Assembly: GCA_940337035.1 (NCBI GenBank) | Contig: OW679197.1 | Coordinates: 57,123,903 to 57,187,902 of the forward strand | Direction of reading: 5' to 3' | From: Agriotes lineatus | Lineage: Eukaryota > Arthropoda > Insecta > Coleoptera > Elateridae | DNA length: 64,000 bases | Shown: piece by piece, positions 45,578 to 57,111 of the stretch | Numbering within the stretch: position 1 is the stretch's first letter | Layout of the letters: every line of letters begins with the position of its first letter | Notes under the pieces: generated by a model | Databases searched by the model: none | What the model was told of the DNA's origin: nothing | Seen by the model: only the letters and a program-made list of their open reading frames with translations | Translations under genes and position numbers: made by a program

Positions 45578-47128
45578 GCTAGTCGATCCTTGACTCCAGC
45601 AGAAACCAAATATTCCGCCACCGAGTTGGAATGCCTGGCCGTGCTCTTTGCAGTAAAAAAGTTCAAAGGTTATATAGAAGGCTACCACTTAAAGGTAGTG
45701 ACCGACCACCGTAGCTTAAAGTGGCTTCGAAACCTCCCGAATCCTTCAGCCCGGCTAGCGAGGTGGGCACTGGAGCTTCAGCAATACGACTTTGAAGTTC
45801 AGTATCGTACAGGAGCCCTCAACCACGTGGCCGATGCTCTGTCCAGAGCTCCAAGAAGTCCCGAGGACAACCTCTCCCCCATGGCCGTCCAGGAGCCGGC
45901 CGCCCCATGTTCTTGGATCCGCAAAATGACCCGCCTGGTGCAAAATGATCCAGCAACATTCGACACTTGGAAAGTGGAAAATGGAAACCTTTATCGAAGC
46001 TTTCCAAATGTAGGTGAAGACTTGGCCGAAGGCTTCCAACCCGTATGGAAGCTGTGCGTCCCCAAGCCCCAGAGACGCCAAGTCTTACAAGAATGCCATG
46101 ACGAACCCACCGCAGGACACCTGGGAGTAACCAAAACGACGGCTAAAATTCAGAAACTATATTACTGGCCAAGGATGCAGAAGGATGTGAATAAATACGT
46201 ACGCTCTTGTTCAATATGCCAACAGTATAAACATCAACAACAGCAACCTGCCGGGAAGATGTTCTGGTCCCGAGTCCGAGGTCCATGGGAAGTCGTCAGC
46301 ACGGACTTGATCGGCCCCCTCACCAGGTCCGCGAAAGGCAACATATGGCTCCTCGTTGTCCAGGACCGATTCACCAAATGGATCGAAGTGCATCCCTTAC
46401 GTTCCGCTACCGCCAAAACCGTCAGCCAGGCCCTGAAAGAAAGGATCATTTATCGGTTTGGTACTCCCAGAACAATTATTTCAGATAATGGGCCGCAATT
46501 TATAAGCAAAATTTTTAAAGCATTAGCCGCAGAGTATGGCATCCAGCACCGGTTGACGCCTCCATACACTCCCCAGGCTAACCCTGTGGAGAGGGCCAAT
46601 AAAGTAGTAGGCACCATCATTGCGCAACTGGCCCGAGGGAAGCAGAACCAGTGGGACGCTTGGCTTCCGGAGGTGATGTTCGCCCTCAATACTGCTAAGC
46701 ATGAATCGACAGGTTTCACCCCGGCCCTCCTGAACCTCGGACGAGAGATGCTACCACCCAAGTCGTTACGCGAAGCAACCGATCCAGGCTTCGATCCCGA
46801 CGCAGAAGCTCCAAGTCCAGGGCTATATCGTGAACAACTTAAAAAGTTGGAGGATATCTTGGAAATCGTGCGTCACAATCTCGCCAAGGCCTTCTCACGC
46901 CAAAGTCACCATTACAACCTCAGAAGGCGTGAGTATCATCCCCAGATAGGACACCGAGTCCTCTCCGACGCCGCCCAGGGGATTTCAGCGAAATTAGCGC
47001 CCAAATATGCTGGGCCCTTTGTTATCAAAAGAATAATTTCGCCTGTAATTGTGGAGTTAAGCGACCCTCAAACCGGAAGGGAAGTCGGCCGAGCCAACGT
47101 GAAAGACATCAAAAAGGCCTTCCAGTAA
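45578..47128 (+). pseudogene. Gypsy pol fragment: RNase H and integrase
   Basis: The frame is open from the first base after the Polinton (reading ASRSLTPAETKYSATELECL) with no start codon, so it is a truncated polyprotein. It contains RNase H (VVTDHRSLKWL, NHVADALSR), the H2C2 zinc finger (H..H near GHLGVTKT, C..C in CSICQQYK), the integrase core with Asp (STDLIGPL), Asp (IISDNGPQF) and Glu (NPVERANK), and a GPF-type C-terminal module (YAGPFVIKRI). The remaining 516 codons have no stop, so the retrotransposon was young when it was cut. Confidence 0.9.
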
Positions 47129-47516
47129 CCTTCTAGTCCACCTGTTCGAAAATATCTTGAAAAATCATTCTTATACCTGGCCTGAAGATATTTTTCCAAA
47201 ATCCTTTTTTTGTCAGCACCTGCAGTTCAAGGCTTCCACGTGCCTCTCCCTCCACATGCAATACACAGAACCGGAAAGGGTGATAAGTCCGGAGCCAACA
47301 ACATAAGAATTCACCCCGGACCCTAGCACCCATATTCAAGTCAACATGCCTCCAGTCAAGAGGAAATCGAACGCTCGACCATGGCCTTTTAAGTTGAGGA
47401 AGCCCCGGAAAGGCCAGAAGAAAATTTATCCGTGGGTTCCTCGAGCATACGGCCCTCCAGAGACGCCCTCGAGTCCCCGCTGGTCTCCGCTTCCGAGATA
47501 GAGTCCGGTCCCAGCC
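47129..47516 (+). other. Gypsy spacer between pol and the 3' ORF
   Basis: No supported ORF in the sense direction. GC-rich like the rest of the retrotransposon. Confidence 0.45.
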
Positions 47517-48044
47517 ATGCTGTCCCCTCTGCCAGCTACGCCGGAGAGGAACACAGACAGCCAGCCGGGAACTGAACAAACCAGGGAGAGCTTGCCGGTG
47601 AGGATTCCCCTCGCAAAACTTCACCCTGAGCAGGAGGCCGCCATCCTGGAATTGGCCAAAAAATTCAAGCGGCTGTTCGGTGAGTTCCCAGAGAGCCCAG
47701 CCGTCGCTCCAGCAAAATTAGAAGCCAAAACTCCACCAGAGCTCCGACCCGAGAGGATCTCCGAGACGCCCTTGGAGGACGCCGAGTTGCCTCTAGAAGA
47801 AGGCGACACTTTCGCGGAAATCCTGGCAGAACTGCAAGACTTAAAGCTGCCAGAATCTGAACCTCCGCAGGACATGCTGCCCGAGCTGCTCTATTCCTCC
47901 CCCAACGAGCCCAAAACCCCGACTCCACCAGCTACAGCGCCGCGACGACGACGCCAGAAACGACGGACTGTTCGCGTCCTAACGCCCTCTGGACAACGGC
48001 TACGCCTGAAGCGGAAAGATGCCCTGCAATTAGGCCTGATCTGA
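47517..48044 (+). CDS. Unrecognised 3' ORF of the gypsy element
   Basis: This 175-residue frame starts at an ATG in good context (CCAGCCATG) after an in-frame stop, 388 bp past pol. It is rich in Pro, Glu and Leu. It ends with an Arg/Lys-rich tail (PRRRRQKRRTVRV) and a short LRLKRKDALQLGL segment. There is no signal peptide or membrane segment, so it is not an envelope gene. I recognise no family. Its position between pol and the LTR suggests an accessory retrotransposon gene, or a displaced gag-like piece. Confidence 0.5.
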   Translation: MLSPLPATPERNTDSQPGTEQTRESLPVRIPLAKLHPEQEAAILELAKKFKRLFGEFPESPAVAPAKLEAKTPPELRPERISETPLEDAELPLEEGDTFAEILAELQDLKLPESEPPQDMLPELLYSSPNEPKTPTPPATAPRRRRQKRRTVRVLTPSGQRLRLKRKDALQLGLI

Positions 48045-48469
48045 ATCCTGAAGGAGGCCCCGTAACAATTAAATTTATAAAATGCAAGTTCTATCTCCAT
48101 CCAGACACCTGGGGTACCCGGGACGTTGATACCGCAACTCCCACGTCTAACCTGTAGACGCTCCAGGTGACTTCTCCGGAATAGAAGCATCATCCTAGAA
48201 GAAGAGGTCCACCTAACAGCGGTCTCCTCCGAAGAGACGGGCATGTGTAACGCTTGCCTCGTATAAATTTTTCATCAAGACATTAAATAATGTAATTAAA
48301 TTTACACTTCGCCCCTTCAAGCATTATCGCTTCTTGCCGACGTCCGAGGGAGAGATAAGCCGACTCCAGTTCGGCCTGCGCCGAAAATTGCGAATAAACA
48401 ATCCGCGCGCCGCTCGTCCCCACCAGAGGATGAACGTGGTGGTTACCACGATAACACGACGCCAAAACG

Positions 48470-48477
48470 TATAAAAG
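48470..48477 (+). promoter_or_regulatory. LTR TATA box
   Basis: TATAAAAG inside the LTR, about 225 bp from its start. It predicts an RNA start near 48500. Confidence 0.6.
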
Positions 48478-48599
48478 TAAGCACGGAGCGAATTTCGAGA
48501 GAGAATTATTCCTGTCTAAACTCCAGATCCTGACATCCAATAGTAGTTTCCCGTAGCTGCAACCGAACCCGAGGCCTTAGCGTTTTAATCATATCTAAA

Positions 48600-48945
48600 T
48601 TTCATGCATGACATATTCGAGACGAAGGGTTAACAGCCAAGCCGTTTCATATGTCGATCTCGTAATAATTAAATCACTAATCCCTGTTAAAACCCGGTAT
48701 TAATATTTATATTACAAATTCCTTGCAAGACATATTCGAGACGAAGGGTTAACAACCAAGCCGTTTCATATGTCGACTTCGTAATAATAAATAAATTGCT
48801 AATCCTTGTTAAAATCCGGTATAAAAATTATATTCAAAATTCTCCTGGAGGACGTTGGCCAATAATTATATCAAACTTCCCTGCGAGGCATATTCGAGAC
48901 GAAGGGTTAACAACCGGGCCGTTTCATATGTCAATTTTGTAACAA
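48600..48945 (+). repeat. Threefold internal repeat in the LTR
   Basis: The block CATATTCGAGACGAAGGGTT, followed by AACAACCAAGCCGTTTCATA, occurs at about 48612, 48731 and 48889. The first two lie in a 119-bp tandem unit with similar AT-rich tails; the third is offset by 158-160 bp. Confidence 0.8.
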
Positions 48946-51900
48946 TAAATCTACCAACCAATATAACATTTGTCCAGTCCGGGTATATTAGGTTTCATGT
49001 TATAACAAGGGCCACACGTAGCCGACTTTCTGCAAGTCTCGATAAGATTGCATTTAATTTCTGTTTGACTGCAGGATTGTACTCACCGTACTTAACAGCC
49101 CCTATCGTAACCTGGAGGATCGGCGACAACCTCGTGGCAGTGGACTATCGTAGGCCGCCACCACGAAGAGGAGCTCCAGCTGGACCGGCGCCGTCAACTG
49201 CCTCGTTCTGCCGCAACACACACAAGCACTTCACCATATCCCCGGGAGTCGCAACGCTTTCACGGGGTTGTAAGACGAAATACAAATATTAGAATTAACC
49301 TATATTTGCAGTTACACGCGGTTTCTTCGTCGGACTTGACGTTTGAACCCGGAAGTTGGTATCCCTGCAAATTACTTTGGGCAAACCGTCCTCCCGACCA
49401 GTGGCGTTCCGACAATTTCTCCAGAGGGCGGCCCATCGGACCTTCGATACATAGATGCCAAACGGGTTGCCGAGGCGTAAGGAACGGGCAACCGAGCATC
49501 CAGCATAATTATTGAAATTTATTGTTAAATACATTTTATTTGATGTTTACGAGGAATTCTTATGTTTGTAAATATTGAACATTATAATTAAACTGTCTAA
49601 CATTATCCTAGTGTTTGCTTGCTAATATTCGAGTGTATGTCTGGCTGAACTAAATTATTCTCCGACTGACAAGCTACCCGAAGGAAATTCATTAATTTCA
49701 CTAGCCCCACAAAGCAGAGGGCCAGTACCGTTACACGCTAAGCCAAGCGACAAGCCACGCGCCAAAAAAAGCGCCAAGCCAAGCGCCAAGCCACGAGCCA
49801 AGGAGAGCGCCAAGCCAAGCGGCAAGCCAAGCGCCATTCAAAGCGTCAAGCAAAGCGCCAAGCTACGCGCCAACCACACGTTAAGAAAAACGCCAAGCCA
49901 AGCGCCGACACAAGCGCCAAGCCAAACGCCCAACCAAGAACCAAGCCGGGCGCCAAGTAGAGCGCCAAGGCATGCACCAAGCCAAAAGTCAAGCCAAACG
50001 CCAAGGAAAGCGCCAAGCCGTGCGCCAAGACAGGCGCCAAGCCAAACGCCAAGCCACGCGCCAAGAAAAGCGCGAAGCCAATCGACAAGCCACGCGCCAA
50101 GAAAAGCACCAAGCGAAGCGCCAAGAAAAGCGCCAAGAAAAACGCCAAGCCAAGCGCCAAGCCAAGCGCCAAGCTAAGCGTTAAGCCACGCGCCAGAAAA
50201 AGCGCCAAGAAAAACGCCAAACCAAGCGCCAAGCCAAGCCCCAAGCCAAGCGCTAAGCCAAGCGTTAAGCGACGCGCAAGAAAAAGCTTAAAGAAAAACG
50301 CCAAACCAAGCGCCAAGCCAAGCCCCAAGCCACGCGCCAAGCCACGCGCCAAGACAGGCGCCAAGCCAAGCGCCAAGACAGGCGCCAAGCCAAGCGCCAA
50401 GCCAAGCGTTTAGCCACTCGCTAGAAAAAGCGCCAAGAAAAACGCCAAGCCAAGCGCCAAGCCAAGCGCCAAGCTAAGCGTTAAGCCACGCGCCAAAAGA
50501 AGCGCCAAGAAAAACGCCAAACCAAGAGCCAAGCCAAGCCCCAAGCCACGCGCCAAGCCACGCGCCAAGACAGGCGCCAAGCCAAGCGCCAAGCGTTAAG
50601 CCACGCGCCAGAAAAAGCGCCAAGAAAAACGCCAAACCAAGCGCCAAGCCAAGCCCCAAGCCAAGTGCCAAGCCACGCGCCAAGAAAAGCGCCACGCCAA
50701 GCCAAGTGCCAAGCCAAGTGCCCAGCCAAGCGCCAAGCCACGCGCCAAGAACAGCGCCAAACCAAGCGCCAAACCAAACGCCAAGCCAAGCGCCAAGCCA
50801 AGTGCCAAGCCACGCGCCAAGGAAAAGGCGAAGCCAATCGACAAGCCACGCACCAAAAAAAGCGCCAAGCCAAGCTCCAAGGTAAGCGCCCAGCCAAGCG
50901 CCAAGCCACGCGCCAAGCCAAGCGCCAAGCCAAGCGCCAAGCTAAGCGCCAAGAAGAGCGCTAAGCCAAGCGACAAGCCACGCGCCAAGCCACGCGCCAA
51001 GAAAAGCGCCAAACCAGGCGCCAAGCCACGCGCCAAGCTAAGCGCCAAGCCACGCGCCAAAGAGAGCGCCAAGCCAAGCGGCAAGCCACGCGCTAAAACA
51101 CGCGCTAAGCCAAGTGCCAAGCCACGCGCCAAGGAAAAGGCGAAGCCAATCGACAAGCCACGCACCAAAAAAAGCGCCAAGCCAAGCTCCAAGGTAAGCG
51201 CCCAGCCAAGCGCCAAGCCACGCGCCAAGCCAAGCGCCAAGCCAAGCGCCAAGCTAAGCGCCAAGGAGAGCGCTAAGCCAAGCGACAAGCCACGCGCCAA
51301 GCCACGCGCCAAGAAAAGCGCCAAACCAGGCGCCAAGCCACGCGCCAAGCTAAGCGCCAAGCCACGCGCCAAGAAAAGCGCCAAGCCAAGCGCCAAGCCA
51401 AGCGCCAGCCAAGCGGCAAGCCAAGTGCCAAGCCAAGCCCCAAGCCAAGTGCCAAACCACGCGCCAAGAAAAGCGTAAAAAAAGCGCCAAGCCAAGCGGC
51501 AAGCCAAGTGCCAAGTCACGCGCCAAGAAAAGCGCGAAGCCAATCGACAAGCCATGCTCCAAGAAAAGCGCCAAGCCATGCGCCAAGCCAAGCGACAAAC
51601 CACGCGCTAAGAAAAGCGCCAAACCAAGCGCCAAGCCAAGCGCCAAGCTAAACGCCAAACCACGCGCCAAGAAAAGCGACACGCCATGCGCCAAGCCAAG
51701 CGCCAAGCTAAACGCCAAACCACGCGCCAAAAAAAGCGCCAAGCCAGGCGCTTAGCCACGCGCCAAGAAGAGCGCCAAGCCATACGCCAAGCCAAGCGCC
51801 ATGCTAAGCGTCAAGACAAGTGCCAAGCTACTCGCCAAGAAAAACGCCAAGCCAAACGACAATCCAAGCGCCAAGAAGAGCGCCGAACCGAGCGCCAAGC

Positions 51901-53478
51901 AAAGCGCCCAGCTAAGCGCCAAGCCACGCGCCAAGCCAAGCGCCAAGCCACGCGCCAAGAAAAGCGCCAAAAAAAGCGCCAAGCCAAGCGCCAAGCCAAG
52001 CGCCAAGCCACGCGCCAAGAAAAGCGCCAAGCCAAGCGCCAAGCTAAGCGCCAAGCCAAGCACCAAGCCACGCGCCAAGAAAAGCGCCAAAAAAAGCGCC
52101 AAGCCAAGCGCCAAGCCAAGCGCCAAGCTAAGCGCCAAGGAGAGCGCCAAGACAAGCGACAAGCCACGCGCCATGCCACGCGCCATGAAAAGCGCCCAGC
52201 CAAGCGCCAAGCCAAGCGCCAAGCCAAGCGCCAAGCCAAGCGCCAAGCCACGCGCCAAGAAAAGCACCAAGAAAAGCGCCAAGCCAAGCGCCAAGCCAAG
52301 CCCCAAGCTAAGCGCCAAGAAAAGCATTAAGCCAAGCGACAAGCCACGCGCCAAGCCATGCACCAAGAAAAGCGCCAAACCAGGCGCCAAGCCACGAGCC
52401 AAGCTAAGCGCCAAGCCACGCGCCAAAGAGAGCGCCAAGCCAAGCGGCAATCCGCGCGCCAAAACACGCGCTAAGCCACGCGTTAAGCCACGCGCCAAGA
52501 AAAACGCCAAACCAAGCGCCAAGCCACGCTCCAAGCTAAGCGCCAAACCAGGCGCCAAGCCACGCGCCATGCTAAGCGCCAAGCCATGCGCCAAAGAAAG
52601 CGCCAAGCCAAGCGTTAAGCCACGCGCCAAATCAAGCGCCAAGCCAAGTGCCAAGCCAAGCGCCAAGCCAAGCGACAAGCCAAGCGCCAAACCAAGCGCC
52701 AAGCCACGCTCCAAAAAAAGCGACAAACCACGCGCGAAGGAAAGCCTCAAGCTATGCGCCAGCTAAGCGCCAATCCAAGCGCCAAGCCAAGTGCCAAGCC
52801 ACGCGCCAAGAAAAGCGCGAAGCCAATCGACAAACCCCGCCCCAAGAAAAGCGCTAAGCCACGCGCCAAGAAAAGCGCGAAGCCAAACGCCAAGCCACGC
52901 GCCAAGAAAAGCGCCAAGAAAAGCGCCAAGCCAAGCGCCAAGCCAAGCGTTAAGCTAAGCGCCAAGGAAAGCGCCAAGCCAAGCCCCAAACCAAACGTCA
53001 AGCCAAGCGCCAAGCCACGCGTCAAGAAGAGCGCCGCGCCATGCGCCAAGCCAAGCGACAGGCCACGCGCCAAGAAAAGCGCCAAGCCAAGCGCCATGCT
53101 AAGCGTCAAGCCCAGTGCCAAGCTACGCGCCAAGAAAAGCGCCAATCCAAGCGTCAAGCCACGCGCCAAGAAAAGCGCCAAGCCGAGCGCCAAGCCAAGC
53201 GCCAAACCACGCGTCCATCCAAGCGCCAAGAAAAGCGCCAAGCCAAGCGCCAAGCCAGGCGCCAAGCCAAGCGCCCAGCCAAGCGTTAAGCCAAGCGCCA
53301 AGCCAAGCGCCAATCTACGCGCCAATCTAAGCGCCAAGCCAGGCGCCAAAGAGAGCGCCAAGCCAAGCGACAAGCCACGCGTCAGGCTACGCGCCAAGAA
53401 AAGCGCCAAGCCAAGCGCCAATCCACGCGCCAAGCTAGGCGCCAAGCCAAGCGCCAAAAAAAAGCGCCAAGCCAAGCG

Positions 53479-56400
53479 CCAAGCCACGAGCCAAGGAGAG
53501 CGCCAAGCCAAGCGGCAAGCCAAGCGCCGTTTTAAGCTTCAAGCCAAGTGCCAAGCTACGCGCCAACCACACGTTAAGAAAGGCGCCAAGCCAAACGCCC
53601 AACCAAGCTTCAAGCCACGCGCCAAGGAAAGAGCCAAGGCATGCGCCAAGCCAAACGTCAAGAAAAGCGCCACCCCATGCACCAAGGAGAGCGCCAAGCC
53701 AAGCGACAAGCCACGCGCCAAGCCACGCGCCAAGGAGAGCGCCAAGCCAAGCGCCAAGCCAAACGCCAAGCCAAGCGCCAAGCCACGCGCCAAAAAAAGC
53801 GCCACGCTATGCGCCAAGCCACGCGCCAAGGAGAGCGCCAAGCCAAGCGCCAAGCCAAACGCCAAGCCAAGCGCCAAGCCACGCGCCAAAAAAAGCGCCA
53901 CGCTATGCACCAAGCCAAGCGCCAAGCCACGATTCAAGAAAAGCGAAACGCCATGCTCCAAGCCAAGCGACAGGCCACGCGCCGAGAAAAGAGCCAAGCA
54001 AAGCTCCATGCCAAACGCCAAGCCACGCGCCAAGCCACGCGCCAAGGAGAGCGCCAAGCCAAGCGCCAAGCCAAACGCCAAGCCAAGCGCCGAGCCACGC
54101 GCCAAAAAAAGCGCCACGCTATGCGCCAAGCCACGCGCCAAGGAGAGCGCCAAGCCAAGCGCCAAGCCAAACGCCAAGCCAAGCGCCAAGCCACGCGCCA
54201 AAGAAAGCGCCACGCTATGCGCCAAGCCAAGCGCCAAGCCACGATTCAAGAAAAGCGAAACGCCATGCTCCAAGCCAAGCGACAGGCCACGCGCCGAGAA
54301 AAGAGCCAAGCCAAGCGCCAAGCCAAGCGCCAAGCCAAACGCCAAGCCAAGTGCCAAGCCAAGCGCCAAGCCAAGCGTCCAGCCATGCGCCAAGCCACGC
54401 GCCATGGAGAGCGTCAAACTATGCGCCAGGCCAAGCGCCAAGCCAAGCGCCAAGCCAAGTGCCAAGCCAAGTGCCAAGCCAAGCGCCAAGCCAAACGCTA
54501 AGCCAAGCGTAAAGCCACAAGCCAAGAAAAGCGCCACGCCATGCGCCTAGCCAAGCGACGAGCCACGCGCCAAGAAAATCGAAAAGAAAAGCGCCAAGCC
54601 AAGCGCCAAGCCAAGTGCCAAGCCAAGCGCCAAGCCAAACGCTAAGCCAAGCGTAAAGCCACAAGCCAAGAAAAGCGCCACGCCATGCGCCTAGCCAAGC
54701 GACGAGCCACGCGCCAAGAAAATCGAAAAGAAAAGCGCCAAGCCAAGCGCCAAGCCAAGCGTCAAGCCACGCGCCAAGAAAATCGCCAAGAAAAGCGCCA
54801 AGCCAAGCGCCAAGCCAAGCGGCAAGTTAAGTGCCAAACCACGCGCCAAGAAAAGTGCCAAGCCGAGCGCCAAGTTAAACGCAAAGCCAAGTGCCAAGCC
54901 AAGTGCCCAGCCAAGCGCCAAGGTACGCGCCAAGAACAGCGCCAAGCCAAGCGCCAAGCCAGACGCCAAGCCAAGCGCCAAGCCAAGCACCAAACCACGC
55001 GTCCGGCCAAGCGCCAAGCCACGCGCCATGGAGAGCGTCAAGCTATGCACCAGGCCAAGCGCCAAGCCAAGCGCCAAGCCAAGTGTCAAGCCACGCGCCA
55101 AGAAAAGCGCCAAGCCAAACGCCCAGCCAAGCGCCAAGGAGGGCGCCAAGCCATGCGCCAAGCCAAGCGCCAAGCCAAGCGCCAAGCCAAACGCCCAGCC
55201 AAGCGCCAAGCCAAGTGCCATGCTACGCGCCAAGTAAAGCGCAAAGCCAAGCGACAAGCCACGCGCCAAGAAGGGCGTTAAGCCAAGCGCCCAGCCAAGC
55301 GCCAAGCCACGCGCCAAACCACGCGCTAAGAAAAGCGCAAAGCCAAGCGCCAAACCACGCGCCAAACCGCGCGCCAAGAAAAACGTTAAGCCAAGCGCCA
55401 AGCCAAGCGCCAAGTCAAGCGCCAAGCCAAGCACTAAGCCAAGCGCCAAACCAAGCGTCCACCCAAGCGCCAAGCCACGCGCCAAAGAGAGCGTCAAGCT
55501 ATGCGCCAGGCCAAGCGCCAAGCCAAGCGCCCAGCCAAGCGCCAAGTCAAGCGCCAAACCACGCGCTAAGAAAAGTGCAAAGCCAAGCGTTAAGCCACGC
55601 GGCAAGTCACGCGCCAAGAAAAGCGCCAAGCCGAGCGCCAAGCCAAGCGCCAAACCAAGAGCCAATCCAAACGCCAAGTTAAGCACCAAGTTCCACGCCA
55701 AGAAAAGCGCAAACAAAAGCGCCAAGCCAAGCGCCAGGCTAAGCGGAAAGCCAAGCACCAAACCACGCGCTAAGAACAGCGCAAAGCCAAGCGCCAAGCC
55801 AAGCTCCATGTTACGCGCCAAGAAAAACACCAAGAAAAGCGCCAAGCCAAGCGCTAAGCCAAGCGCCGAGCTAAGCGCCAAGGAGAGCGCCAAGCCAAGC
55901 GACAAGCCACGCGCCAATCTAAGCGCCAAGCCACACGCCAAGCCAAGCGCCAAGCCATGCTCCATGTTACGCGCCAAGAAAAACACCAAGAAAAGCTCCA
56001 AGCCAAGCGCTAAGCCAAGCGCCGAGCTAAGCGCCAAGGAGAGCGCCAAGCCAAGCGACAAGCCACGCGCCAAGAAAAGCGCCAAGCCAGCGCCAAGCCA
56101 AGCTCCATGTTACGCGCCAAGAAAAACACCAAGAAAAGCGCCAAGCCAAGCGCTAAGCCAAGCGCCAAGCTAAGCGCCAAGGAGAGCGCCAAGCCAAGCG
56201 ACAAGCCACGCTCCAAGCTAAGCGCCAAGCCACACGCCAAGCCAAGCGACAAGCCAAGCGCCAAGCTACGCGCCAAGAAAAGCACCAAGCCAAGCGCCAA
56301 GCCAGAGCCAAGCCAAGCGCCAAGCCAAGCGTCCAGCCAAGCGCCAAGCCAGCGCCAAGCCAAGCGTCCAGCCAAGCGCCAAGCCAGCGGCAAGCCAAGC

Positions 56401-57111
56401 GCCAAGCTAAGCGTCCAGCCAAGCGCCAAGCCACGCGCCAAGAAAAGCGCGAAGCCAAGCGACAAGCCACGCGCCAAGAAGAGCGCCAAGCCAATCGCCA
56501 AGCCAAGCGCCCAGCCAAGCGCTAAGCCACGCGCCAAGGAGAGCGCCAAGCCATGCGCCAAGCCAAGCGCCAAGCCAAGCGCCAAGCCAACGGCCAAGCC
56601 AAGCGCTAAGCCACGCGCCAGAAAAAGCGCCAAAGAAAGCGCCAAGCCAAGCGGCAAGCCAAGTGCCCAGCCAAGCGCTAAGCCACGCGCCAAGGAGAGC
56701 GCCAAGCCATGCGCCAAGCCAAGCGCCAAGCCAAGCGCCAAGCCAACGGCCAAGCCAAGCGCTAAGCCACGCGCCAGAAAAAGCGCCAAAGAAAGCGCCA
56801 AGCCAAGCGGCAAGCCAAGTGCCAAGCCACGCGCCAAGAAAAGCGCCACGCCAAGCCAACTGCCAAGCCAAGTGCCCATCCAAGCGCCAAGCCACGCGCC
56901 AAGAACAGCGCCAAGCCAAGCGCCAAGCCAAGCGCCAAGCCAAGCGACAAGGCACGCGCCAAGCCACGCGTCAAGAAAAGCGCCAAGTCAAGCCCCAAAC
57001 CAAACGTCAAGCCAAACGCCAAGCCACGCGTCAAGAAGAGCGCCGCGCCATGCGCCAAGCCAAGCGACAGGCCACGCGCCAAGAAAAGCGCCAAGCCAAG
57101 CGCCATGCTAA
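53479..57111 (+). repeat. Higher-order satellite block, copy 1
   Basis: Variant by variant this block matches 60355-64000. The offset is 6875 bp to about 54.7 kb and becomes 6887 bp after single-unit (12-bp) insertions near 55.1-56.0 kb. Rare marker variants such as GTTTTAAGCTTCAAG and CCACACGTTAAG fix the register. Confidence 0.85.

Larger units (their letters stand above)
45578..49735 (+). mobile_element. Ty3/gypsy retrotransposon, 5'-truncated
   Basis: The element's 3' part is present: RNase H and integrase, a 3' ORF, a purine-rich tract (about 48222-48243) and one LTR. The gag, protease and reverse transcriptase regions and the 5' LTR are missing because the sequence is cut by the Polinton end. 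Its 3' end abuts the 12-bp satellite, so it probably inserted into satellite DNA. Confidence 0.85.
48246..49735 (+). repeat. 3' LTR of the gypsy element
   Basis: The 1490-bp segment begins TGTAACG and ends CGTTACA, a perfect 7-bp inverted pair with the TG...CA ends of LTRs. A purine-rich stretch precedes it, and satellite DNA starts right after it. It contains a TATA box (TATAAAAG at 48470-48477) and AATAAA signals (near 48785 and 48943). Length is large for the family but acceptable. The 5' LTR is not in the window for comparison. Confidence 0.75.

Noticed and set aside
45590..47128. Gypsy polyprotein starting at 45590 as a complete gene
   Set aside because: The codon there is TTG within the RNase H domain. 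The frame is open to the Polinton junction, so this is a truncation.
47133..47624. 163-residue minus-strand ORF in the gypsy element
   Set aside because: It is antisense to the pol 3' end and the 3' ORF, with no motif. Chance frame in GC-rich DNA.
48855..49292. 145-residue ORF inside the LTR
   Set aside because: It overlaps the LTR repeats and ends and has no recognisable domain. It is probably chance in GC-richer sequence.
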